Source: Chalara sp. BL73 (Eukaryota; Ascomycota; Leotiomycetes; Helotiales). Taken from it: a DNA stretch of 64,000 nucleotides. Below are positions 46,851-56,903 of the stretch, in pieces (within the stretch, counting starts at the first letter, position 1; each line of letters starts with the position of its first letter). The position numbers and the translations under genes were made by a program. Location: positions 1,116,001 to 1,180,000 of the forward strand of contig CAKJVC010000006.1 in assembly GCA_918026815.1 (NCBI GenBank), in the 5' to 3' direction. The notes under the pieces were generated by a model. That model was not told where the DNA came from, ran no database searches, and saw nothing but the letters and a program-made list of their open reading frames with translations.

Positions 46851-47246
46851 TTAGTCGATTGGCTCACAATCCGTAAATTCGAGTACGAACACTGGTGCCC
46901 GACCATTAGAAGCCGGTATTACTCTGAGATTCAGGTTGTTATTAAGAATATGAGCATTGACATGCTAAGCAGAACTTGTCAGCCAAATTCTCCTTTCTGA
47001 AACTACTTATGAACAATTTGGATAGTCGATGCTTACCTTTCTCAGAGCAGCAGCGGTCTGGCTCCAAGCCTTGCAAGTTGGGAAGCGGCATTGACGTTCA
47101 CACTTATCAATTGATATGGTACCAGTCAGAGGCCACCCCAACTCATGGTATGTGTGAGCTTTTCCGCATGGTGTATACCCCGGCGCAGGCTGATGTAGAT
47201 CAAGGTCAAAGTCCTGAGCCTCAGTTGAGGGAATCCTATCATCCAT
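46851..47246 (-). CDS. small single-C2H2-finger protein
   Basis: Two exons, complement(join(46851..46964,47037..47246)), give 107 aa. The finger is created by the splice: QCRFPTCKAWSQTAAALRK joins to HVNAH, giving C-x4-C-x12-H-x3-H. The donor is gtaagc and the acceptor gcttag. It lies 208 bp upstream of the three-finger gene on the same strand. Its CRFP-x-CK finger resembles the third finger of that neighbour, so it may be a partial duplicate, or a missed 5' part of the same gene, although an in-frame stop separates them. Confidence 0.6.
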
Positions 47247-48160
47247 TGTCTGCTAGGTGGCTTGATCAACAAGACCAGTAACAATTCGATTTTGTCGGGG
47301 AAAGCGCTTTGTGCAATGATATATGACTGAGAATGAAGGGGGTTAAAAAAAACGAGGATATCATAATCTGAATTGGGTGTATCGAGGGGTTCATAAAGAC
47401 CCTGAATTGTGTTGAGGCAAACCCACGCGAACGAGGCAGAGTTGTGCTTGGCAGCACTTTACCGGAAAGAAACCGGTAAACGCCTTACGAAGGATGCAGC
47501 TGCGCCAATCATCCTATCGAGATGACCTGCAACTGGATAAATCCCCTGCAGCCCTGACAACTGGATGCCTTTTTTCGTCAGCAGGTGGTGAATGCGATTC
47601 CTGAAAATGCGTCATTTTTTACAGTATTAATTGGCATAAAGTAGTGCTAGGTCCTATGGAATTTTATCTCCGAGATTCCAAAGGAAAGAAGAAAAGAGGC
47701 TGATTAACTGTTCATGCTTCAAGCATGTATATGTAGCCAAAGAACGAGAGTCCAAGCCCTAGTTCTTTAGAGCGGAGGAGCAATTCAGTGTTAACGCTCG
47801 CAATGTAGGATATTTTCTAAGAAAAATCTAGTTTAGCATCCGAAGACTCCTAATTTATAGGGTGTCTGGTGATATTATGGCTAACATGCTGGTATTCAGG
47901 TAAATACGGGCGAAAGTCGTCCGTAGGTACGTTGTCGCGCAACCTCGTGTGGTAAGGAACCGGTAAACTATCAGTCGTAGCAATTTTCCTCGTCATTCTG
48001 CTGGCCCACGAGCAGAGTAAATAATCTGCCTCCAAACTCGGGAAGGCCACTGAAATTTATCTGGAGAATTAGATTATGAGATCCTTATAGTATACTTGCC
48101 AATCAGTCATTCGTCGGTTCAACATTGTCAATTGCTAAGCTGATATCCCCAGATTCGATT
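47247..48160. other. intergenic, divergent
   Basis: Between the zinc-finger pair (-) and a + strand orphan gene. No other feature seen. Confidence 0.45.
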
Positions 48161-48869
48161 ATGATGCATCTCGCATGTGAAAAGTCGGTGCTGAATTTCC
48201 TCTCACCACCGCTTCCAACCTTGTTGTCTCAAGAATGTAGCTATTTCCCGTCGAATACCCACTATACTCTGGTCAAAGATGACCTTGATGATGCGCTTTT
48301 AAATCAGCAATTACAAAGGAATCAGCTTGATGATCTCAATCAAGAACAGTTGCAGGGTGAGTGACATATTCTCAATTTTATCCATGGCGATATAAATACC
48401 TTCTGTTACAATTGCAATGTTTATGAGTCCTAATGGCATATTGGTGCTTCGAAGGCTCGGCGAAAGACTGATGAACATAGAACGCGTTGAGCTTGATTGG
48501 AACTCACTTATTTCCTCCATTGATTCCACGCAAATGACCGCAACGAGCTTCAGAGAACAAGGGTCGCAAAGTTCAGATTTAGCTTACATGGATATCGTGA
48601 CGAAGAACCACCCGGCACCAGGTCACGATGGTCTGGGTGCGCATCAATCTTTCGCCGGTTTAGGTAGTCAGTTTGACGAAGGGCCGGCGCAACATGATGC
48701 AGACTCCGACCTTGACCATTTCCTCTCGTCGTGTGAGGAAATACTAATGCACCATGAGGAAGATTGGCAGATAACGATCCATGCTCCAAGCGATCCATCT
48801 CCACAGGAGGCTCTTCCATTGAGGAATGCAGGCTCGGAGAACTTTGTAGTACTCCATCATGTTCCGTGA
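48161..48869 (+). CDS. uncharacterised acidic protein
   Basis: Tentative two-exon model join(48161..48356,48481..48869), 194 aa. The donor gtgagt at 48357 is strong; the acceptor (gaacatag) was chosen as the only one that keeps phase and joins LNQEQLQ to ERVELDW. The protein is acidic and Gln/Asp-rich in the middle (DDALLNQQLQRNQLDDL), with a C-terminal stretch HFLSSCEEILMHHEEDW. No signal peptide, membrane segment or known domain is seen. Start uncertain: the frame continues upstream to 48125 without another ATG. Confidence 0.45.
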
Positions 48870-49341
48870 TTTTGCTGGTATCATTGGGTATCCCGTAAGA
48901 ATATGGCGCTAAGGGAGTTTTGAGAGGAGGAAGGCAAAATTGCGGATGGTTGGCAGGCTCAATGCCCCAGTGTATATTAAGGGAGGATTAACAACTGTGT
49001 CTCGATAAGGATGTATCTAACTCCATGTAGAACGAATGTAATACAAGACATGTACAGAAAGCACTTCCTGTATAAATGCCGCAAGATTCGCAAGATTAGC
49101 AGATGGAACCAGGAAGCATGGCCACTCGGCCCAACCCCTATTGACAGCTTGTCTTGGAAGGGCAATGTATGATACCAAACGTTTCTGGATCCCTGCCCAC
49201 CGTTGAAGTAGTACAATAGCGGCCTATCGTACAACCAGAAAAACGCCTCCCAATGCGATGCCACCCACCCATACACATAATATACACCTTCTTAACCTTC
49301 GTAGCCTCTCTTTCTTCGTGCAAACAGGATTCGTTCGCCTC
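48870..49341. other. convergent 3' flanks
   Basis: Between the + strand orphan and the - strand PET191 gene. No gene seen. Confidence 0.5.
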
Positions 49342-49770
49342 TCAACTCTTCCGATACCTCTCATTCTCCAACTCCCTCCAATCCCTCTCAATCGGCTCAT
49401 CGCCACTTGTCTGCTTCACACCACTATCAAATGCTGGCTTCCCCGCATATAACTGCCCGCCACTGCCGGCTGTGCCAGCACCCTCGAGCTCCTTACTGAC
49501 AGCAATGGGCTGATTGCCGCGAAACCTCTTCCGCATGTCCACCATGCCGCGCTTACACTCGCCATATCCTTTCTTTAGCTGCTGGCACTTGGTCGGCATT
49601 TCATCTAACAATGGAGGACGCAGGCAGTCGGATGGTTTGTTGCGGTAGATCATCACACAGTCTGATTCCTGGAGGCATTGTGCTAACGCCGCTCCTATAA
49701 ATTATTAGCTGATGCCTCTCGCGGAAATAGGAAGGGAATACATACGGATATCTTTACATGAGCTGGGCAT
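49342..49770 (-). CDS. PET191: cytochrome c oxidase assembly factor PET191 / COA5
   Basis: Two exons, complement(join(49342..49694,49746..49770)), give 125 aa. The 25-nt first exon encodes MPSSCKDI and is joined (gtatgt..tttatag) to RAALAQCLQESDCVMI. The twin Cx9C-type cysteine pattern of the family is complete: SCKD, CLQESDC, DCLR, KCQQ, ECKRGMVDMRKRFRGN. The C-terminal tail (VSKELEG, GGQLYAGKPAF) matches fungal homologues. The protein acts in the mitochondrial intermembrane space in complex IV assembly. The very short exon 1 is easily missed by automated annotation. Confidence 0.95.
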
Positions 49771-50310
49771 TTTGTCCAGTTTTATGCAAGGCGAATGGAG
49801 AGTTGATTGTCGCCGTCGCAGAAACCTTATCACGCCACATGTTGAAGCTCGAGATCCCCAGATTTTCCATGCTTAGTCAGCCAGATGTGCAAGGGTAGCT
49901 CCCGAGCTCGCGCCGCCGCTCGATTGTAATTGCGCCACTCTCGCTCCTCAGGGTGGCTATGATGTTGCTATTTTGATGTATGATTGTTTAATTTCCCTTT
50001 GATGTCATTCAGCTCGACTTTCGCAATCTTCAGAATCAACAAGTTGAAAGAATGCCACAAACCATTTCGCGAGAAATCATAAAAGTGGATTGAGTAATTG
50101 AAAGCTACGATAGGGCCAGCCTCTACCACCTGCATTTGCATGTGATCGGTACGTAATAGTGCGTGGGCAGATAGCATTGACCTAATATTCTCTAGCTATA
50201 TTCCCAGATAGTAGTCTTGCTATAGCTTCATATATCGTCCAAACCATCTGCGAGCTTGATGCGACCGTAGAGAGGGCCTACACTGCGACCTTGCATCTAC
50301 CTTGCCCAAG
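49771..50310. other. divergent region between PET191 and the lipase gene
   Basis: 540 bp with both promoters expected. No gene seen. Confidence 0.5.
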
Positions 50311-52354
50311 ATGCCTACCATACCCTTTCTTGGGCGTCTCAATCTGTATGTTTCTAGTTGGACACTTGGTTTGCGGATTGAAATTCATTCTGAACTCATG
50401 CAGAACCGAGTATGTAGCGCTTCTGGGCTCAATCTTACTTGTTTTTACCGAAGCTTTCATCAGAATCCTCACCCTTGCTCTTCGTACGTCCCATAGTTGC
50501 CTATTTCTATTACAGCTAACTAACTCTGGTGGCAGCATCAACAGTGATCTCTCTTTGCTACGGCGCGTCTAGGAGGTTGTTCAATCGATTCACGTCGCGG
50601 GAAACGAAGAGGGCACAGATAAAAAAGAAGAGTGGGTTTCTCTGGAAGTTTGGAGACATTGGCTGATTCATATAGATGTTTCAAGTGGCATTCGAGATGC
50701 CTCTGATTTTGTCGATATATGTGCGTTGAATGGATTCTATGCGGAAGAACATGTGGTGCAGACTGGCGATGGATACTTGTTGGGTCTGCATCGGCTCGCC
50801 TGGAGGAAGGGGGAGGATGACCGGAAGGTTAACCAAGGGCCAAATAGTTTGAAGAAGCCTGTTGTATACTTGCACCATGGCCTCATGATGAATAGCGAGG
50901 TGTGGGTTTGCTTGACCGATGAAGAGAGATGTCTGCCTTTTCAATTGGTAGATAGAGGCTACGACGTTTGGGTGAGTACCATCCATTCATTGCAAATTTA
51001 TACTAATTGGGTTCAGCTTGGCAACAACCGTGGAAACAAATATTCTAAGAAGTCTATCAAGTATTCGCCAACTGATATTCCCTTTTGGAACTTCTCTATG
51101 GATGACTTTGCGTTCCACGACATCCCAGACAGTATCAACTATATCCTCGAAACCACATCTCAACCTTCTTTGTCCTACATTGGTTTCTCTCAAGGAACAG
51201 CCCAAGCCTTCGCCACACTTTCCGTCCACCCTAAACTCAACGATCAGGTAAACGTATTCATTGCTCTTGCGCCAGCTATGTCGCCTGCCGGCCTCTCCAA
51301 CGGCATAGTCGATGCTCTTTGCAAGACTTCTCCACAAATCCTATTTCTGATGTTCGGTCGACGTTCCATTCTCGCCTCTGCGACAATGTGGCAATCGATC
51401 CTATACCCGCCGATTTTCGTGCGCTTAATCGATATGGGCCTCTCCTTTCTTTTTGGCTGGCACGCACATAACATGTCCACGTCGCAAAAGCTTGCCGCAT
51501 ACCCACACTTGTACTCCTTCACCAGTACCAAATCCGTGGTACACTGGTTCCAAATTATGCGTACCAAATCTTTCCAGATGTACGACGATGACGTGCAGCC
51601 TGTCGTCTCCCGCTCTGTTTCAAAGTATACCAAAGTCGCTAAATTTCCAACACGAAATATCAAAACGCCAATCGTACTGGTCTATGGCGGCAGCGATTCG
51701 TTGGTTGATATCAAAGCTATGCTACGCGAACTTCCCTCGCACACAATTGCGAATGAGATTCCACACTATGAACATCTCGACTTCCTATGGGCGCGTGAAG
51801 TTGATAAGCTCGTCTTTCCACATGTATACGATGCCCTCGAAGCATTTTCCGACGCTGAACATTCAAAAGAAGAGTACGATGCTTACCGTACCGCCCGACA
51901 TGCCTCCTACCGCGCGGGGTTACTGAAATCCACCGTCGCACCATCAGATATCAGCGAGGATGATTCCAGTCAGATTGGCACTTACGCTGAGGTCGCGGGC
52001 ACAGAACCTGGTAACGACGCTGATGCCCTCATCCCACCGCCATCGCCTCACAGACCCACTAGCAGCAATGAATATGACGACTCTTCAGATGCCTCTTCGC
52101 CTGTGGCACGAACTCAATTCTACCCGAGCTGTCAGGAGAATGGGAACGGAAATACGAACCCGCTGGCGAAGGAGTTGAGGAAAGCCCGGAGCGGGAGCAT
52201 TGGGAGTAACCTCAGCTTTGAAGGTCGAGGCATCAGTTTCAGGCCAGGAATGGCAGTCAGTGGAGTCATCAAAGGAGTAGAGACAAAAGGGAACTTGAGT
52301 ATAAATCACAGTGATGACGATGGACAAGGAAAGAAGAAAAAGCTAAAGAGATGA
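50311..52354 (+). CDS. AB-hydrolase lipase / sterol esterase type
   Basis: Five exons, join(50311..50345,50404..50483,50536..50631,50676..50971,51017..52354), sum to 1845 nt and give 614 aa. The protein starts MPTIPFLGRLNLTEYVALLG and has an N-terminal membrane anchor (LLGSILLVFTEAFIRILTLA). The AB-hydrolase-associated lipase motif DFVDICALNGFYAEEHVVQT leads to the core: YLHHGLMMNSEVW (oxyanion region), VWLGNNRGNKYS, nucleophile elbow YIGFSQGTAQAF (GxSxG), acid GGSDSLVD and histidine HYEHLDFLWA. The last 130 residues are Ser/Pro-rich and basic. It resembles Yeh/Tgl1-type steryl ester hydrolases of lipid droplets. The fourth intron (50972-51016) is 45 nt and in frame, so unspliced mRNA would add 15 residues inside a conserved motif. 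Confidence 0.9.
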
Positions 52355-52972
52355 GATTGGAATCAATGAGTTGTGGAGGGTGAAATATAGATTTCCTTGA
52401 CGCAAGATTAACAAATAGAAGAAAGAATAAGCAGGAAGTAAGTGAGGACAGAGAATAGAGGTTGAGGCTAGGGAAGGTCTGGCGGTGAAGTACGTATACG
52501 TGTTCGATTTAAGGAATATATCAGTCATCAGTGAGAAGAACGAGTAGCCTCAAAGCACTCCGAAACTAGTCAACAACCATCCGAGCGAGATCTCTCATTA
52601 GCTCCTTCGGAAAAGAAAAGTAGGAATCACAGGAAAAGCAAGTCAATACCAATAGTTCATAGCAAATTACCAGCCATCTATCTTCCTCTTTATTGATACA
52701 GAACTTATCTCATACCGCAAGGCAAGGAATAATCCATCGCTGGTACAAAGTGCTGCAGCATCATCCTTCAGACCAGAGCATTCAGTCGAGTCCGCCGTCT
52801 CGTGAGAGTGCTGCCTAAGAACGGCTTACAAAAACTGCTCGAAGTCCATAGCAGCGTTCGTTTGAGCATAAGGTTTTCACGATGTGGGTATTATACCAAT
52901 AGCGAGCAATCAAATGTATATTGGGGCGGTGGTACACAAGTTGAGTGGGGATACGCCGAGCGCCAGGCGCGC
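52355..52972. other. convergent 3' flanks
   Basis: Between the lipase (+) and the PARP-finger gene (-). No gene seen. Confidence 0.5.
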
Positions 52973-54543
52973 CTAGGAGGCCTTGCCACGGCTGGTCCTC
53001 CGACCCTTCTTCGGCTTTGGCTTCTCGTCCTCGATTTCCTCCTTCGCCTCATTATCACTAGCAGCGTCAACATCCTTCTTCTCTTCATCCTTGGAGTCTT
53101 CCTTTTTGACAGATTTCTCCTTCTTGGCAAACTTTCCACGAGACTTCTTTGCAGGAACCGCCTCCTCATCGCGATCATCTTCTTTTTTAACTTTTCCTCT
53201 GCCCTTCTTAGTTGAATGTGCCTCGTCATCGCTAGGCTCTTCTTTCTTGACGGCCTTCTCCTTTTTAACTGCCTTGGAGCGAGATTTCTTGGTTGGAGCT
53301 GCTTCCTCACCACTAGCTTCTTCGGCTTTCACGGGTATGTCCTCTTTCTTCTCCTTCTTCACTCGGGATATCTTGGCTGGCTTGGTCTCTTCCTCTTCGT
53401 CGGCGGACTCTTCCTTCTTCACCTTACTCGCTCGCTTCTTCTTCGGCGGCTCAGCCTCTTCAGCCAGTTCGTCGGCGTCATCAACTTCTTCCTTCTTCAC
53501 CAGCTTTCTACCACGAACTTGCTTCACCGGCTGTCCTACTTGCTCATCATCTGCATCGACTTGCTCCTTTTTAGCCTTCTTTCCCCGTGCCGTTTTAGAA
53601 GGAATTACCTCCTCCTCACTATCTTCTTCCTTCTTCGCCTTCTTGCTGGCTCTCTTCTTCTTGGCCGGCTTTTCGTCTTCCTCATCTTCATCTTCGTCAC
53701 CTTTGCGTTTCTTACTTCTAGACTTCTTGGCGCTCGCTGGAGTAGGCGGGATATATTCTTCACCCGCGGCTTCGGCGGCAGCTTGCTTCTCTTCCTCCTT
53801 GTGTCTACGTTTCGTCTCTGCAGTGAAGAGACCGGTTTTGCCGAGCTGGTTCATTTCTGGGTCCTAGAAATCATTTAATTGGAGAAGAGAAGGGTGAAGG
53901 AGGAGGCTTACGCCTTTCCAATCTTCGGGGTCAATAAAGCCTTGAGTAATGACGCGACGGACTTTTTCTTGCATGTCGGGATGGCCACCGAGATTGCCTT
54001 TGTCATCTCCTTCATAGCCATCGAGCTTTCAAAGTCAGCGCCATTTTCACTCATAAACAAAACACGAATATGAAATAGTAAAGGATGCGCAGTAGTAGAC
54101 GATAGCTAGAAATGGTTAAGAGACAGAAGACTTACATAATCCCATTGATACTCGCCTTCTTTAGTCGGATGCTCTAACGCATCCCTAATGTTTTGCAACA
54201 TCTTCCCAGACACACAACCCCTGCCATTTCCATCAGTATTTCTCTCCATTCAAGAAAGGAAAAAAAAACATAATAACGCGTGAGGATGAACGAACCAGTG
54301 TCGCCATTGCCAAGAGCCATGCTCCTGAATCTCGACCCAGGTACCTACGCGCAGCTCGCCTTTCTCGATCTTGACGCCTGCCTTCTTACATTCCGTTTGC
54401 TTGCAGCCGGCGCGGTTGGTGGATGATATTTCTGTGTCAAGTTAGAGAGATAGTGGGGAACGCAACCATATGAAAGCGTGAGACGCGTGATGATCAGAGA
54501 ATAGTCCGAAGAGCAGAGACGTACCAATACGGTATGAAGGCAT
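52973..54543 (-). CDS. PARP-type zinc-finger protein with long lysine/glutamate tail
   Basis: Five exons, complement(join(52973..53863,53912..54025,54136..54220,54296..54431,54525..54543)), sum to 1245 nt and give 414 aa. The first 90 residues are a PARP-type zinc finger: MPSYRIEISSTNRAGCKQTE, KKAGVKIEKGELRVGTWVEI and SWQWRHWGCVSG with the H-x2-C pair. A short conserved segment (DPEDWKGDPEMNQLGKTGLF) follows, and the last 270 residues are degenerate repeats of basic KKSR/KKEK and acidic blocks, probably nuclear and disordered. No PARP catalytic domain is present. Such fungal proteins are thought to bind DNA breaks or chromatin, by inference from the finger. The repeat tail makes a 294-codon antisense frame that is not a gene. 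Confidence 0.85.
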
Positions 54544-55249
54544 AATGAGTTAAAGTACCGAAGACAGTGTAATTTTGGAGATATGGACACCGCCTTTGTG
54601 TACTTTTCTACGTCTGCACCTGGAGCAAGGCGTTGCTTCGCTGGCGCTGGAAAGTTGTCGTTTTAAATCACAAACAGAAGGATCTGCAAATTCAAAGACC
54701 AGAGAGTATTTGTCTAAAGTTTCGACTCAATCTGGCTGGTAGAAGGCCAGAGATGAGAGGCTGTTCGGTGGTGATAGTTCAATCCTGAAAGACGGGGAAA
54801 TTTCAGGTGACGTCGCCCGTCGCGTCAACTCGTGACTCTGGATTCGGCGGCCGCAAATAATGGATCTAGGCTTGGCATATCTCCTTCCCCTTTTACAATA
54901 GATATTTCGGACAACATTTTCAGTCTTCCCCGATACAAAGTTTCAAGGTGGTAATTATTAAATTATTATGATTTAGAGTAGAACAAATATCTTTCATGCA
55001 TATCGGAATTCTACAAGGTAACAAGGATGGGGCAGTGAAGGAAAATATCGGTCACCATACGGAGCATGAAAGCTGCCTCACAGCGACTATCTGACTGAGT
55101 AAGCAAGAAGTGAAATTTTGCAAATTTCTTTGCATCTATTAAAAACAGAATTACCTATATAACCGCCATTATAGTTTCGTATAATAATAAGTATATATGT
55201 TGACCCAAAGTGCTATCCATGATGCATATCCGGCTCCCTGCTATTCCAT
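54544..55249. other. intergenic between two minus-strand genes
   Basis: Upstream region of the PARP-finger gene, AT-rich towards 55140-55200. No gene seen. Confidence 0.5.
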
Positions 55250-56303
55250 TCAGAGAAGTAACATCATCCCCAGAAGCGCCACAACAAGCGGCTCCATCCC
55301 CAGAAACCCCTTCCTAACACCTCCATTATCCTTTTCTGTAGAGTTAGTAGTAGACATAACACTGTTACTACCTGTTACAGTTGCTGCAGTTTGCTCAACA
55401 ACTTTAATGCCCAGACTTGTCTCTGTAACGACAACCACTGACCCAGCTACATCCGTCTTTGTACTTACAACCGTAACTGTAGCCGTTGTGGTAGCTGTGC
55501 ATCCCGCCCAAGCTGTGTGTCTCTGCGTCAGCGTGTCATCTTCATCCACAACGGGAATCACAATGCTTCTACTCATCTGCTGCAAGAACTGGCCAAGGAG
55601 CATACAACTCGCCTTTGAAAACAAACAAGCGTTGAAGAACAAATAATCAGAGTTGGTGTACTTACAAGTCCACTCCGGCTTGCTTTTCCAACTCCCACTA
55701 GTCCATCCCTCCCAAGTCTTCGGAGGGCATTTTCCGCCATCCCACCAACTCGTCCAATCGCCTGTCGTCCAGCCACCAGTAGTCCATGGACCTTGGCCAA
55801 AAGGCCCCTTACTCCATGGCCCTCTCCATCCTTCACCCCCATAACTATTTGTCCCCCAAACCGTGCCGACAGGGCCCCACAGGCCAGTAGCGCTCCAGCT
55901 AGAGATGAAGCTTGTGTAGCTCGCTTGTGGTCCACTCGTAATTGTATTTCCCGTCGATGCGCAGAGGAATGCAATCTGCTTGTTCACGGTATCTTTATCG
56001 GAGTCGGAGCAGGACGAAGATGCGATGCAAGTGTTTACAGATGAGAGGACTGTGGAGTCGGTACAAATACATGTACCCCAAGAACCAGAGCAAGTTCCAG
56101 CAGAGAACCGATCAGCGCATGACTCCTGAAATTAATTAGATTGTTAGAAGCGAAAGCGTAGAACATGGGAATTTAAGACTAACTGCGCAAGAAGGGGAGC
56201 CTGCGAAGTTCCCTCCCCATCCACCACCATAGGGACCAGATTGTGCCGTTGTTGATCTGTACAGAACACTGAACAACAGGAATGAGATTGCCTTACACCT
56301 CAT
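55250..56303 (-). CDS. CFEM-domain protein with probable GPI anchor
   Basis: Three exons, complement(join(55250..55512,55666..56125,56184..56303)), give 280 aa from ATG 56303. A signal peptide (AISFLLFSVLYRSTTAQ) leads into a CFEM-type cysteine domain: SPSCAESCADRF, TCSGSWGTCICTD, VNTCIASSSCSDSDK and IAFLCASTG. A tryptophan/glycine-rich repeat follows (GPWSKGPFGQGPWTTGGWTTG), then a Thr/Ser/Val-rich stalk and a hydrophobic GPI-type tail (GFLGMEPLVVALLGMMLLL). CFEM proteins bind haem or act at the fungal surface; some are effectors. The second intron (55513-55665, donor gtaagt, acceptor acacag, branch-like ctgac) is 153 nt and stop-free, so retention would give a 331-aa form. Confidence 0.85.
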
Positions 56304-56903
56304 CTTGCTCAGTAGATGCAAATTATTTATCCAAGATCAAGATTCTATCAGAAAGGACCAAGAAAATAAACTAGAGTGCATCGCTCAATATACCAAAGAG
56401 GGGTTGTGCATCGGGACTTCCCCGACGGAGTCCGCAAAAGGTCTGCCACAGCATCGCAGCCTTCAAGGACCCCCAGACCCGAAAATCAGCATGTAGAATA
56501 CCTCTTTCTGTACAAAGTCGTCGTCATCTGAGTCAGACTCGCCTGTATGCCAATTTAACCCTTAGAATAAAGCATTCGAACAAAGAAATCCCACACCTAG
56601 ACGGCATAATCGCACCGAATATAAGCAGTGGACAATGTAGTGTAGCATCCATCATCCCAGAACTTGACTTTGCAATTGCAGAATGTGCGCAATCAGTAAT
56701 AACGACTTGGGACGAAGCAAGAACGTGCAGAATGGTTGGATGAAATTGCAATGCACGAAACGCATCGATATGCTATTCATTGCTCCCCAAATGCCATACG
56801 CTTTCCCGATCCCAAACTCCAAATCCGCGATCTCTGCCATAAATACATATCCGCCAATAACCAACAATCAGCAGTGTCACATAGGATGCTACTTATATTC
56901 TAA
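56304..56903. other. intergenic
   Basis: Upstream region of the CFEM gene and 3' flank of the RabGAP gene. Minus-strand frames 56533-56751 and 56652-56867 overlap each other and show no family pattern. Confidence 0.45.

Noticed and set aside
52983..53867. 294-codon + strand open frame rich in Ser and Phe
   Set aside because: It is the antisense of the KKE-repeat tail of the PARP-finger gene; Lys/Glu codons read backwards give Phe/Leu/Ser without stops.
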